64,000 nucleotides of DNA from Bradyrhizobium barranii subsp. apii (GTDB lineage Bacteria; Pseudomonadota; Alphaproteobacteria; Rhizobiales; Xanthobacteraceae), in contig NZ_CP096255.1 of assembly GCF_011516635.5 (NCBI RefSeq), positions 6,198,501 through 6,262,500 on the forward strand. The letters are read 5' to 3'. Within the stretch, counting starts at the first letter, position 1; every line of letters starts with the position of its first letter. Under the pieces are notes generated by a model, which had not been told where the DNA came from, did not search any database, and saw nothing but the letters and a program-made list of their open reading frames with translations. Positions 1 through 8,165 of the stretch are shown here, piece after piece. The translations under genes were made by a program, and so were the position numbers.

Positions 1-691
1 CGGCCTTCAGCTTCTCCAGCGAGAAGTCGGGGCTGCGCGCGATCTCCAGGATCGGCGTCTCGCGGCGGCCACAGAGTTCGGCAGCCTCGGGAAGCTTTGC
101 GGCGATGTCGAGCGGGATCACGATCGCGCCGTGCTGGTCGGCGTGGATCAGGTCGTCGGATTTCACGGTCATGCCGGCAACGCGGACCTCGCCACCGAAG
201 CTTTCCGCATGCACCCAGGCATGCGACGGGCCGATCGAGCCGGCCAGCGCCTGGAAGCCAGGGGCCCATTGCGGGATGTCGCGGATCGAGCCGTCGGTGA
301 TGACACCGAGGCAACCGAGCGCCTTGTGCACGTTGCTCTGCACCTCGCCCCAGAACGCGCCGTAGCCGACGTCGGGACCGTCGATGTCCTGGATCACCGA
401 GATACGCGGACCGTGGCCGGTGCCGACATATTCGTAATATTCGATGCGGCGCTTGGACTGCTCTTCGGCCGGCAGCGAGGACTTCAGCACCGAGCGGATC
501 GCAACCGTGCGGGCATAACCGACGATCGGCGGCAGGTCGGGAAATGGGCAGACCAGTTGCTTGGTGGTGTAGCCGATCAACCGGCGCTCGGGCGCCACGA
601 TCTCCATGGCATTGCAGATCGTCGGCGTGTCATAGCGGCCCAGCGCTTCGAGGACGGCAGCGGGCAGCAGCCCGGTCGCGGTATCAGTCAC
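1..691 (-). CDS. RraA-family aldolase-like protein (partial, 3' end outside window)
   Basis: I translated this frame directly: it starts at a GTG at 691 and stays open to the window edge, giving about 230 residues. The protein has the RraA / dimethylmenaquinone-methyltransferase-like fold signature, with a GCLGVITDGSIRD segment and a later DDLIHADQHG segment, as in 4-hydroxy-4-methyl-2-oxoglutarate aldolases and RraA-like proteins. The family includes metal-dependent oxaloacetate-type lyases and regulators of RNase E; which one applies cannot be told here. A GGGAGAG ribosome site lies just before the GTG. The carboxyl end is missing. The plus-strand frames over it are shadows. Confidence 0.85.
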   Translation of the reverse strand, partial: MTDTATGLLPAAVLEALGRYDTPTICNAMEIVAPERRLIGYTTKQLVCPFPDLPPIVGYARTVAIRSVLKSSLPAEEQSKRRIEYYEYVGTGHGPRISVIQDIDGPDVGYGAFWGEVQSNVHKALGCLGVITDGSIRDIPQWAPGFQALAGSIGPSHAWVHAESFGGEVRVAGMTVKSDDLIHADQHGAIVIPLDIAAKLPEAAELCGRRETPILEIARSPDFSLEKLKA

Positions 692-817
692 GGCGTTCTC
701 TCCCAGATTGGCGGCCGCTGTTGGCGCGGTGCCGCCGGCACAGGGCGATATAGCCGAGATCGGGCTTCAACCCAACTCGGCCGCCTTCATGGCAGATATC
801 CGCGAAAACCGCTCAGT

Positions 818-917
818 GCATGATCCGGAAAAGTGCGCAGCGGTTTTCCGAAAAGATCATGCTCAAACAACGACCTAAAGCGCGATGACGATTCAGCCAA
901 ATCTCATCGCGCTTTAG
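818..917. repeat. Intergenic palindromic repeat, family A, copy 1
   Basis: Two nested hairpins: GCATGATC-CGGAAAA pairs with TTTTCCG...GATCATGC, and CTAAAGCGCGATGA pairs with TCATCGCGCTTTAG (14 bp, perfect). A diverged copy lies at 62396-62475. It separates the RraA-family gene from pssA, and its right arm supplies the TAA stop codon of pssA at 914-916. It may act as a terminator or mRNA 3' stabiliser. The remaining bases 692-817 show nothing else. Confidence 0.85.
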
Positions 918-1798
918 TGCAGCCGTCCGGGCCGGTCGTCGTCGTCGTGTGGCGGCTCCGACAAATTGGCCAGCGTCGGCGCCGAAGGCGGCGACGGGAC
1001 CTCGCCTCCCGACGGCGCGGTGGCCGCCATCGCGCGCGCCTGGTCGCGATAGGATTTGTAGCCGAGCGGCAGACCGAGCAGATACAGCACCGTGCCGATC
1101 GACAGCACGTGCCAGGGATAGGCGATCAGGATAGCGATGAACACGATCACCGCGACGAACGCCGGCAGCACCAGCTCGGGCGGCACGCGCATGCGCTTGG
1201 TCTTGCCGGAGAATACCGGCAGGCGCGACACCATCAGGAAGGCGATCAAGAGCGTATAGGCCGCCGTCACCGCCGCGGGCAGCCGGCCGAGATCGAGAAA
1301 CGCGACGTAGATCGGCAGCAGCACGGTGATCGCGCCGGCCGGCGCCGGCACGCCGGTGAAGAAATTGGCGGCGAAGGCCGGCTTGTTCGGATCGTCCATG
1401 GTGGCGTTGAAGCGCGCGAGCCTCAAGCCTCCGGAGATCGCGAACACCATGGCGGCGATCCAGCCGGCATTGCCGAGCTCGTGCAACTGCCAGAAGTACA
1501 GCATCAGGCCGGGCGCGACGCCGAAATTGACGAAGTCGGCGAGGCTGTCGAGCTCGGCGCCGAACTTGGACTGGCCCTTGATCATGCGCGCGACGCGACC
1601 ATCGATGCCGTCGAGCGCGGCCGCGAACACGATGGCGTAGACCGCGAGCGTCATCCGCCCCTCGATCGACAGCCGGATCGAGGTCAGGCCGGCGCAGATC
1701 GCCAGCAGCGTGATGACGTTGGGCACCAGCATCCGCACCGGAATCGGGCGGAACCGCCGGCGGCGGACGTCGGGATCCTTGAAGTCGTAGGGCGTCAT
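914..1798 (-). CDS. pssA: CDP-diacylglycerol--serine O-phosphatidyltransferase
   Basis: Makes phosphatidylserine from CDP-diacylglycerol and serine at the inner membrane, the first step to phosphatidylethanolamine. The CDP-alcohol phosphotransferase motif is complete: D66-G67-x2-A70-R71-x8-G80-x3-D84-x3-D88. Several hydrophobic segments follow, as in the type II (Bacillus-like) integral membrane enzyme. The length of 294 residues is normal. It lies 86 bp downstream of psd on the same strand, so substrate-forming and decarboxylating steps are probably co-transcribed. The stop codon falls inside the 818-917 repeat, so the last residues may have been altered by that insertion. Confidence 0.95.
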   Translation of the reverse strand: MTPYDFKDPDVRRRRFRPIPVRMLVPNVITLLAICAGLTSIRLSIEGRMTLAVYAIVFAAALDGIDGRVARMIKGQSKFGAELDSLADFVNFGVAPGLMLYFWQLHELGNAGWIAAMVFAISGGLRLARFNATMDDPNKPAFAANFFTGVPAPAGAITVLLPIYVAFLDLGRLPAAVTAAYTLLIAFLMVSRLPVFSGKTKRMRVPPELVLPAFVAVIVFIAILIAYPWHVLSIGTVLYLLGLPLGYKSYRDQARAMAATAPSGGEVPSPPSAPTLANLSEPPHDDDDRPGRLH

Positions 1799-1884
1799 GG
1801 CTCGTCCTTATCTCAATGCGAGATATAGCAAGCCCTGTTCCCCTCCGCCATTGCGGCGGAAGGCCCCTTTGGACCGACTATTGG

Positions 1885-2583
1885 TTAATTGGCGCGGTAG
1901 GCGCGGCTTGGGTCGTCCCCGGCAAGATCGGCCAAAATCGTCTCCCCGGCGATCGCCGTCTGCCCTTCCGACACCAGCGCCTTGGTACCCAGGGGCAAAT
2001 AGACGTCGAGGCGCGAGCCGAAGCGGATCAGGCCAAACCGCTCGCCCGCCCCGATCGCCTGCCCTTCCCTGACGAAGCAGACGATGCGCTTGGCGACGAG
2101 CCCCGCGATCTGGACCACGCCGATCCGCGCCGTCGGCGTCGTGATCACGAGCGAGTTGCGCTCATTGTCCTCGCTCGCCTTGTCGAGCTCGGCGTTGATG
2201 AACAGGCCGGGCCGGTAGGCGATGCGGTCCACCCTGCCCGCGATCGGGCTGCGGTTCACATGGCAGTTGAACACGCTCATGAACACCGAGATGCGCGGCA
2301 GCGGCCGGTCGCCGAGCCCGAGCTCGGCCGGCGGCAGCGCCATGGTGATCATCGAGACGCGGCCGTCGGCCGGCGACACCACGAGCCCCTCGCGCACCGG
2401 CGTCACGCGCACGGGGTCGCGGAAAAACAGCGCGCACCACACGGTCAGGATCGTGCCGATCCACCCGAGCGGCGACCACAGCCAGAACAGGATCAGGCTT
2501 GCCAGCGCAAAGCCGCCAATGAAGGGATAGCCCTCCTTGTGGATCGGCGGGATCTGACGCTGGATCGAATCGAGGATGGACAT
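1885..2583 (-). CDS. psd: Phosphatidylserine decarboxylase proenzyme
   Basis: Converts phosphatidylserine to phosphatidylethanolamine. The protein is self-cleaved at a Gly-Ser bond to make a pyruvoyl group; the RFGS site is at residues 187-190, with cleavage expected before S190. Two hydrophobic stretches near residues 20-53 anchor it in the inner membrane. At 232 residues it belongs to the short (PSD-A, archaeal-type) class common in rhizobia rather than the longer E. coli form. It sits between the ABC transporter and pssA with 86-bp gaps on both sides. Confidence 0.95.
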   Translation of the reverse strand: MSILDSIQRQIPPIHKEGYPFIGGFALASLILFWLWSPLGWIGTILTVWCALFFRDPVRVTPVREGLVVSPADGRVSMITMALPPAELGLGDRPLPRISVFMSVFNCHVNRSPIAGRVDRIAYRPGLFINAELDKASEDNERNSLVITTPTARIGVVQIAGLVAKRIVCFVREGQAIGAGERFGLIRFGSRLDVYLPLGTKALVSEGQTAIAGETILADLAGDDPSRAYRAN

Positions 2584-2669
2584 CGCTATCTGCCGCCTGG
2601 AAGTTGATGGCGCCGGGTCGTCCCCGCGCGGTGGAGTTGTTTAGGCCAGAGTTGGGACCCGAGACAAGG

Positions 2670-4631
2670 TCACTCCGCGGCCGCTGACGTCGCGAGGGCG
2701 TCGTCGACCGGCGGCGGCTCCCGGTTGGGCGCCTCGCTGGAATCCGCCATCTTGGCCAGTTTCTCGCGTGCCGCCTCGGCCTCGCGCTGCCTGTTCCACA
2801 TGCTGGCATAGAGGCCGCCCTGCACGAGCAGCTTGGCGTGGGTGCCCCGCTCGGCGATGCGGCCCTGGTCCAGCACGATGATCTCGTCGGCGCCGACGAT
2901 GGTGGAAAGCCGGTGCGCGATCACCAGCGAGGTGCGGTTCTTCGCCACGCGGTCGAGCGCGCCCTGGATCTCGTGCTCGGTGTGGGTATCGAGCGCCGAG
3001 GTCGCCTCGTCCAGCACCAGGATCGGCGGCGCCTTGAGCACGGTGCGCGCGATGGCGACGCGCTGCTTCTCGCCGCCCGAGAGCTTCAGGCCGCGCTCGC
3101 CGACCTGGGTCTCGTAACCCATCGGCGCCATGCGGATGAAATGATCGATCTGCGCCAGCCGCGCCGCCTCTTCGACCTCGGCATCATCAGCATCCCAGCG
3201 GCCGTAGCGGATGTTGTAGCGGATGGTATCGTTGAACAGCACCGTATCCTGCGGCACCATTCCGATCGAGGCGCGCAGTGAATCCTGCGTGACCTCGCGG
3301 ATGTCCTGGCCGTCGATCAGGATCTTGCCGCCGGACACGTCATAGAGGCGGAACAGAAGCCGCGAGATGGTCGACTTGCCCGCCCCGGACGGGCCGACGA
3401 TCGCGACCGTCTTGCCGGCCGGCACCTCGAAGCTGATGCCTTTGAGAATCGGCCGCGTCGGCTCATAGGCAAATCGCACGTCATCGAAACGCAGATTGCC
3501 GGCCGAGATCACCAGCGGCTGCGCATCGGGCGCATCCTTGATCTCGGCCTCGCGGCCGAGCACGCCAAACATCTTCTCGATGTCGATGATGGCCTGCTTG
3601 ATCTCGCGATAGACCATGCCCATGAAATTCAGCGGCTGGTAGAGCTGGATCATCATGGCATTGACCAGCACGAAATCGCCGACCGTGTTGGTGCCGTTGC
3701 GCACGCCGATCGCGCACATCAGCATGGTCGCGGTCAGCCCGAACGTGAAGATCACGGCCTGGCCGGTGTTGAGCACCGCGAGCGACGTATAGGCCTGGAC
3801 GCTCGACTCCTCGTAGCGCGCGACCGAGCGGTCGTAGCGCTGCGCCTCGCGCGCCTCGGCGCTGAAATATTTCACCGTCTCGTAGTTGAGCAGCGAGTCG
3901 ATCGCCTTGGTGTTCGCCTCGGTGTCGGAATCGTTCATCTTGCGGCGGATCCCGATCCGCCACTCGGTCGCGATGTAGGTGTAGTACATGTAGACCGCGA
4001 CCGTGATCAGCGTCGCCACCACGTAGCGCCAGTCGAACTGCCACAGCAGCACCGCCAGCAGCAGCGTGACCTCGACGATGGTCGGGATCAGCTGCAGGAT
4101 CACCATGCGCACGATGACCTCGATACCCTCGCGGCCGCGCTCGAGCACGCGGGTCAGGCCGCCGGTCTTGCGCTCGAGGTGAAAGCGCAGCGACAGCTCG
4201 TGCATGTGGATGAAGGTGATGGTGGCGAGCTTGCGCACCGCATGCATGGCGACGCGAGCGAAGATGCCGTCGCGCCATTGCGTCAGCACCGCCATCAGGA
4301 TGCGCGTCACGCCATAGCTTGCGGTCAGCAGCAATGGCGAGGCGATCACCCAGAGGTGCCAGTTGTCGGGCTGCACCGGTGCGGTGTTGGCGCCGGTCAG
4401 CGCATCCGTCGCCCATTTGAAGCTGAACGGCACGGTCAGCGTGATCAGCTTGGCGGCGAGCAGCAGCACCATCGACCAGACCACCCGCATCTTCAGGTCG
4501 AAACGGTCGCCCGGCCAGATATAGGGCCACAGATGCGCCAGCGTGCCCATCAGCGTGGCTCGCTCCAGCGCTCCCCCTGCGGGAGGATCGGGAACGTCTG
4601 CGCCGTCGAACGATTGAGGTTGGTCCATCAA
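2670..4631 (-). CDS. Atm1/HMT1-type ABC exporter (fused permease and ATPase)
   Basis: A 653-residue half-transporter with an N-terminal six-helix membrane domain (about residues 45-345) and a C-terminal ATPase. Walker A GPSGAGKST is at 413-421, the LSGGE signature at 517-521 and Walker B ILVLDE at 537-542. The segment around 233-256, including KAIDSLLNYE, is diagnostic of the mitochondrial Atm1 / bacterial heavy-metal exporter group, whose studied members export glutathione-linked metals or persulfides. The substrate here is inferred from family only. It is the first gene of a likely operon with psd and pssA. The start at 4631 gives MMDQPQS; the second ATG is equally possible. Confidence 0.92.
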   Translation of the reverse strand: MMDQPQSFDGADVPDPPAGGALERATLMGTLAHLWPYIWPGDRFDLKMRVVWSMVLLLAAKLITLTVPFSFKWATDALTGANTAPVQPDNWHLWVIASPLLLTASYGVTRILMAVLTQWRDGIFARVAMHAVRKLATITFIHMHELSLRFHLERKTGGLTRVLERGREGIEVIVRMVILQLIPTIVEVTLLLAVLLWQFDWRYVVATLITVAVYMYYTYIATEWRIGIRRKMNDSDTEANTKAIDSLLNYETVKYFSAEAREAQRYDRSVARYEESSVQAYTSLAVLNTGQAVIFTFGLTATMLMCAIGVRNGTNTVGDFVLVNAMMIQLYQPLNFMGMVYREIKQAIIDIEKMFGVLGREAEIKDAPDAQPLVISAGNLRFDDVRFAYEPTRPILKGISFEVPAGKTVAIVGPSGAGKSTISRLLFRLYDVSGGKILIDGQDIREVTQDSLRASIGMVPQDTVLFNDTIRYNIRYGRWDADDAEVEEAARLAQIDHFIRMAPMGYETQVGERGLKLSGGEKQRVAIARTVLKAPPILVLDEATSALDTHTEHEIQGALDRVAKNRTSLVIAHRLSTIVGADEIIVLDQGRIAERGTHAKLLVQGGLYASMWNRQREAEAAREKLAKMADSSEAPNREPPPVDDALATSAAAE

Positions 4632-4820
4632 GAAGCCTGAAAGCCCGCCGGGTGCGGGCAGCGTTACGATTTGCGGTTTTCGCCCGTCATATAGAGCCTT
4701 CCCGATGCCAGCGCACCCCGCCAGATGGCGAATCTTTGATTGTTTGTCGCCATTTACCGGTAGATTTCCGGGTGATCCGAATCACCGATTGGGCTTGACG
4801 CCCCTGCGCTGCAATGCATC

Positions 4821-5435
4821 ATGGCACCAATGAGCACGATCAAAACTGTCTGCGTCTATTGCGGCTCCGGCCCAGGAACCAATCCCAGCTTCACCGAAGG
4901 CGCCAAGGCGTTCGGCAAGGCTCTCGCCGAGAACAACGTCCGCCTGGTCTATGGCGGCGGCTCGCTCGGCCTGATGGGCTCGGTCGCGACCTCCGTGCTC
5001 GATCACGGCGGCACCGTCACCGGCATCATTCCTGAATTCCTCCGGAAGCGCGAGAACGCGCTGACCCGCGTGCAGGAGATGATCGTCACCCCCGACATGC
5101 ACGAGCGCAAGCGGCTGATGTTCGAGCGCTCCGACGCCTTCGTGGCTCTGCCGGGCGGCGTTGGCACGCTCGAAGAGCTGGTGGAGCAGCTGACCTGGAA
5201 ACAGCTCGGCCGTCACGCCAAGCCGGTGCTGCTAGCCAACATCGACAATTTCTGGGAGCCGCTGTTCTCGCTGCTGTCGCACATGCGCCAGACCGAGTTC
5301 ATCCGCGCCGGCCTTTCGGTCGACATCCTCAAGGCCGATCGCGTCGAGGATATTCTGCCGAAGCTGAAAGCGGCAGCGGCACAGATCGCCGAATCTGAAA
5401 CGCAGCTCGCCCCGGAAGTGGCGCGCAAGCTCTAG
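4821..5435 (+). CDS. LOG-family (lysine-decarboxylase-like Rossmann) protein
   Basis: A 204-residue protein of the TIGR00730 family. The PGGVGTLEE motif at 111-119 and the nearby ERKR segment form the nucleotide-binding active site of LOG enzymes, which release free cytokinin bases from riboside 5'-monophosphates. In bacteria many members act as general purine/pyrimidine-nucleotide phosphoribohydrolases, so a plant-hormone role is possible but not shown. The older label lysine decarboxylase is wrong for this family. An in-frame ATG at 4830 (MSTIK) is an alternative start; neither has a clear ribosome site. It converges on the next gene with a 4-bp gap. Confidence 0.9.
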   Translation: MAPMSTIKTVCVYCGSGPGTNPSFTEGAKAFGKALAENNVRLVYGGGSLGLMGSVATSVLDHGGTVTGIIPEFLRKRENALTRVQEMIVTPDMHERKRLMFERSDAFVALPGGVGTLEELVEQLTWKQLGRHAKPVLLANIDNFWEPLFSLLSHMRQTEFIRAGLSVDILKADRVEDILPKLKAAAAQIAESETQLAPEVARKL

Positions 5436-5439
5436 CGCC

Positions 5440-5817
5440 TTACTCCGCCGGAAACGTCACCGCCTCGATCCGGTTGCCATCGGGATCGGTCACGAAGGCC
5501 ACGTAGTAGCGCACGCGGTCATGCGGACGGATGCCCGGCGCGCCGTCGGACGCACCGCCGGCGGACAGCGCCGCGGCGTGAAACGCATCGACCTCGGCCG
5601 TCGTCTTCGCCCGCAGGCAGATGTGCACGCCGCTCTCCGCTGCCACGCGCGGCATCCCCTCGCGTAAGTTGATCCAGAACTCGGGATAGGTCTTGCCGAA
5701 GCCGACCGTCCGCGGCCGCACGACGAGGCGCGCGAGCCCGAGGGCCGCGAGCGTGGTCTCGTAGAATTTTGCAGAGCGATCGAGATCGGTGACGCCGACG
5801 GAGATGTGGTCGATCAT
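5440..5817 (-). CDS. VOC-family (glyoxalase/bleomycin-resistance fold) protein
   Basis: A 125-residue protein of one vicinal-oxygen-chelate module: it begins MIDHISVGVTDL and ends with the DPDGNRIEAV strand that normally supplies a metal-ligand glutamate. The family includes glyoxalase I, dioxygenases and resistance proteins; the substrate cannot be named. It probably dimerises through paired beta-alpha-beta-beta-beta units. It is transcribed toward the LOG gene. Upstream lies a large palindrome that separates it from cimA. Confidence 0.85.
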   Translation of the reverse strand: MIDHISVGVTDLDRSAKFYETTLAALGLARLVVRPRTVGFGKTYPEFWINLREGMPRVAAESGVHICLRAKTTAEVDAFHAAALSAGGASDGAPGIRPHDRVRYYVAFVTDPDGNRIEAVTFPAE

Positions 5818-5837
5818 ATGCCGTGCTCCCTCCCCTC

Positions 5838-5921
5838 GTCATTGCGAGCGAAGCGAAGCAATCCAGAGCCCCTCCGCGGAACGATTCTGGATTGCTTCGT
5901 CGCTTCGCTCCTCGCAATGAC
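5838..5921. repeat. Large intergenic inverted repeat, family B
   Basis: A long imperfect palindrome: the left arm (5838-5867, GTCATTGCGAGCGAAGCGAA and on) pairs with the right arm 5886-5921, the right arm having a few extra bases. The same kind of sequence is widespread between genes in Bradyrhizobium (from general knowledge). It follows cimA on the minus strand and could fold into a terminator-like hairpin. Confidence 0.85.
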
Positions 5922-5959
5922 GGCGTTTGTGGCCGCGCCGTCCCTTACATTGCCGTCCC

Positions 5960-7558
5960 CTACGCCGGCGCCCCCGACTTCACCAGCTTGTAGATCACCG
6001 AATCCATCAGCGCCTGGAACGAGGCGTCGATGATGTTCGGGGACACGCCGACCGTGGTCCAGCGATCGCCGTTCTCGTCCTCGCTCTCGATCAGCACGCG
6101 CGTGACCGCGCCGGTGCCGCCGTTGAGGATACGGACGCGGTAGTCGATCAGCGTCAGGCCCTCGATGTACTTCTGGTACTTGCCGAGATCCTTGCGCAGC
6201 GCGACGTCGAGCGCGTTGACGGGACCGTTGCCTTCCGCGGCCGAGATCAAACGCTCGCCGGCGACGTCGACCTTGACCACGGCAAGCGCGACGGTGACGC
6301 GCTCACCGTGCGAATTGTAGCGCTGCTCGACGTTGACGTCGAACTGCTCGACCTCGAAATAATGCGGCACCTTGCCGAGCGTGCGCCGCGCCAAGAGGTC
6401 GAACGAGGCGTTGGCGGATTCATAGGCGTAGCCCGCCGCCTCGCGCTCCTTCAATTCCTCGACCAGCCGCGTCAGCTTGGGATCGCTCTTCTCGTAGGCA
6501 ATGCCGGCCCGGTCCAGCTCCGCGATGACGTTGGAGCGTCCGGCCTGGTCTGACACCAGCACCTTGCGATGATTGCCGACCAATTCCGGCAGCACATGCT
6601 CATACGTCTGCGGGTCCTTCAGCACGGCGGAAGCATGAATGCCGGTCTTGGTGACGAAGGCGCTCTCGCCGACATAGGCCGCATGCCGGTTCGGCACGCG
6701 GTTGAGCATGTCGTCGAGGGTGCGCGAGACCTTGACGAGAGTTGCGAGCTTTTCGGGCGTGACGCCGATCTCGAAGGCGTCGGAAAACTCCTTCTTGAGC
6801 TTCAGCGTCGGGATCAGCGAGCACAGATTGGCGTTGCCGCAGCGCTCGCCGAGACCATTCAGCGTGCCCTGGATCTGCCGCGCGCCGGCCCGCACCGCGG
6901 CCAGCGAATTGGCCACGGCCTGCTCGGTGTCGTTATGGGCGTGGATGCCGACATGGTCGCCCGGGATGTGTTTCGTCACCTCGGTGACGATGGCCTCGAT
7001 CTCGTTCGGCATGGTGCCGCCATTAGTGTCGCACAGCACCACCCAGCGCGCGCCGGCCTCATGGGCGGCCTTGGCGCAGGCGAGCGCGAAGGTTGAATCC
7101 TCCTTGTAGCCGTCGAAGAAGTGCTCGCAGTCGAGCATGACCTCGCGGCCCGCTGCCTTCGCCGCCGCGACGCTGTCGCGGATCGACGCCAGATTTTCTT
7201 CCTTCGTCGTCTCCAGCGCGACGCGCACCTGATAGGCCGAGGACTTCGCCACGAAGCAGATCGCGTCGGCCTTCGCTTCGAGCAGCCCGGCCACGCCGGG
7301 ATCGTTGGAGACCGAGCGCCCTGCCCGGCGCGTCATGCCGAAGGCCGTGAAACGCGCATGCTTGAGCTTGGGCTTGGTGCCGAAGAACTCGGTGTCGGTC
7401 GGATTGGCGCCGGGATAGCCGCCCTCGACATAGTCGATGCCGAGATCGTCGAGCATCGCCGCGATGACCTGCTTGTCGGTCAGGGTGAAATCGACGCCGT
7501 TGGTCTGCGCCCCGTCGCGCAGCGTGGTGTCGAACAGATAGAGACGCTCCTTGCTCAT
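5960..7558 (-). CDS. cimA: (R)-citramalate synthase
   Basis: Condenses acetyl-CoA and pyruvate to citramalate, the threonine-independent route to 2-oxobutyrate and isoleucine. From the start at 7558 (MSKERLYLF) the protein is 532 residues. The DTTLRDGAQ motif at 10-18 and a later HAHND motif bind the divalent metal and substrate, as in the DRE-TIM family, and a C-terminal LeuA-type regulatory domain follows. Sequence style matches the citramalate synthase branch more than LeuA or homocitrate synthase. The frame is open farther upstream, but the ATG at 7558 overlaps the stop of the GNAT gene (ATGA), which fixes this start and suggests translational coupling. Confidence 0.9.
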   Translation of the reverse strand: MSKERLYLFDTTLRDGAQTNGVDFTLTDKQVIAAMLDDLGIDYVEGGYPGANPTDTEFFGTKPKLKHARFTAFGMTRRAGRSVSNDPGVAGLLEAKADAICFVAKSSAYQVRVALETTKEENLASIRDSVAAAKAAGREVMLDCEHFFDGYKEDSTFALACAKAAHEAGARWVVLCDTNGGTMPNEIEAIVTEVTKHIPGDHVGIHAHNDTEQAVANSLAAVRAGARQIQGTLNGLGERCGNANLCSLIPTLKLKKEFSDAFEIGVTPEKLATLVKVSRTLDDMLNRVPNRHAAYVGESAFVTKTGIHASAVLKDPQTYEHVLPELVGNHRKVLVSDQAGRSNVIAELDRAGIAYEKSDPKLTRLVEELKEREAAGYAYESANASFDLLARRTLGKVPHYFEVEQFDVNVEQRYNSHGERVTVALAVVKVDVAGERLISAAEGNGPVNALDVALRKDLGKYQKYIEGLTLIDYRVRILNGGTGAVTRVLIESEDENGDRWTTVGVSPNIIDASFQALMDSVIYKLVKSGAPA

Positions 7559-8046
7559 TGCGCAGCTCCGAGCGTCTTCTTCATCGTGGTGTTGGCGAGC
7601 CACTCGTCGTTGATGGTGATGCTGTTGCGCTGCATGGCGACATAGCCGCGCTTGGCGAAGAAGTTTTGCGCGGTGTCGCTGGCATCGACCGACAGGCTGG
7701 TCGCGCCACGGCCGCCGGCGAGCTTTTCCAGCGCGTCCACCAGCATGGTCGCGATGCCCTGACCGGTCACGGCGGGATGCACATAGAGCATATGGATGTG
7801 ATCGGCCCCGCGCAGCGAGGCGAAGCCGACGGGCGAGCCCTCCAGCGTCGCGACCAGCGTCAGGTCGGCCGCGAGCCGCTTGCCGAACTCTTCGGTTTCC
7901 GCCGCTTCCATCCAGGCCTGCTGCTGCGCCTCGTTGTAGTCTTCGCCGGTCAGCTCCTCGATGCTTGCCGTGAAGATCGCGGCGAGAACCGGCACGTCAT
8001 CAGGCAGGAACGGCCGCAAGCCGGGTTTTGGCAAAGTCTGTCCCAT
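7555..8046 (-). CDS. GNAT-family N-acetyltransferase
   Basis: A 163-residue acetyltransferase-fold protein. The acetyl-CoA loop is visible as HPAVTGQGIATML, followed by the DASDTAQNFFAKRGY segment typical of GNAT helix 4 and strand 7. The substrate is unknown. I chose the ATG at 8046 (MGQTLPKPG); the frame is open upstream but that part overlaps the small membrane gene and cysS. The stop overlaps the cimA start by 4 bp. It starts 5 bp after the 37-aa gene, so four genes form one operon. Confidence 0.88.
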   Translation of the reverse strand: MGQTLPKPGLRPFLPDDVPVLAAIFTASIEELTGEDYNEAQQQAWMEAAETEEFGKRLAADLTLVATLEGSPVGFASLRGADHIHMLYVHPAVTGQGIATMLVDALEKLAGGRGATSLSVDASDTAQNFFAKRGYVAMQRNSITINDEWLANTTMKKTLGAAQ

Positions 8047-8051
8047 CGTCT

Positions 8052-8165
8052 TCACCACATCCCATAGAGTTTCAGCGCCAGCGCCACGGCGGCCGCGAGC
8101 AGCAGGATCTTCAGCGCGATGTAATAGAGCCAGTGCCGTGGGAAAGGCGTGTCGGGCCGCTTCAT
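8052..8165 (-). CDS. 37-residue single-span membrane protein
   Basis: Too short for standard ORF cut-offs. The ATG at 8163-8165 overlaps the cysS stop codon (ATGA) and is preceded by GGGAGG, and the stop lies 5 bp before the GNAT start. The product starts MKRPDTPFPRHWLYYIAL, then has a leucine/alanine-rich hydrophobic helix (about residues 13-33) and ends KLYGMW. The basic amino end suggests a cytoplasmic N-terminus with one membrane span. I do not recognise a family. Gene spacing and composition argue that it is real. Confidence 0.75.
   Translation of the reverse strand: MKRPDTPFPRHWLYYIALKILLLAAAVALALKLYGMW

Noticed and set aside
833..1828. 331-codon plus-strand frame over pssA
   Set aside because: Arginine/histidine-rich shadow of the real minus-strand gene, caused by GC bias.
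5879..5883. GGAAC as EcfG -35
   Set aside because: Lies inside the family B palindrome with no GTT at the right distance before a gene.
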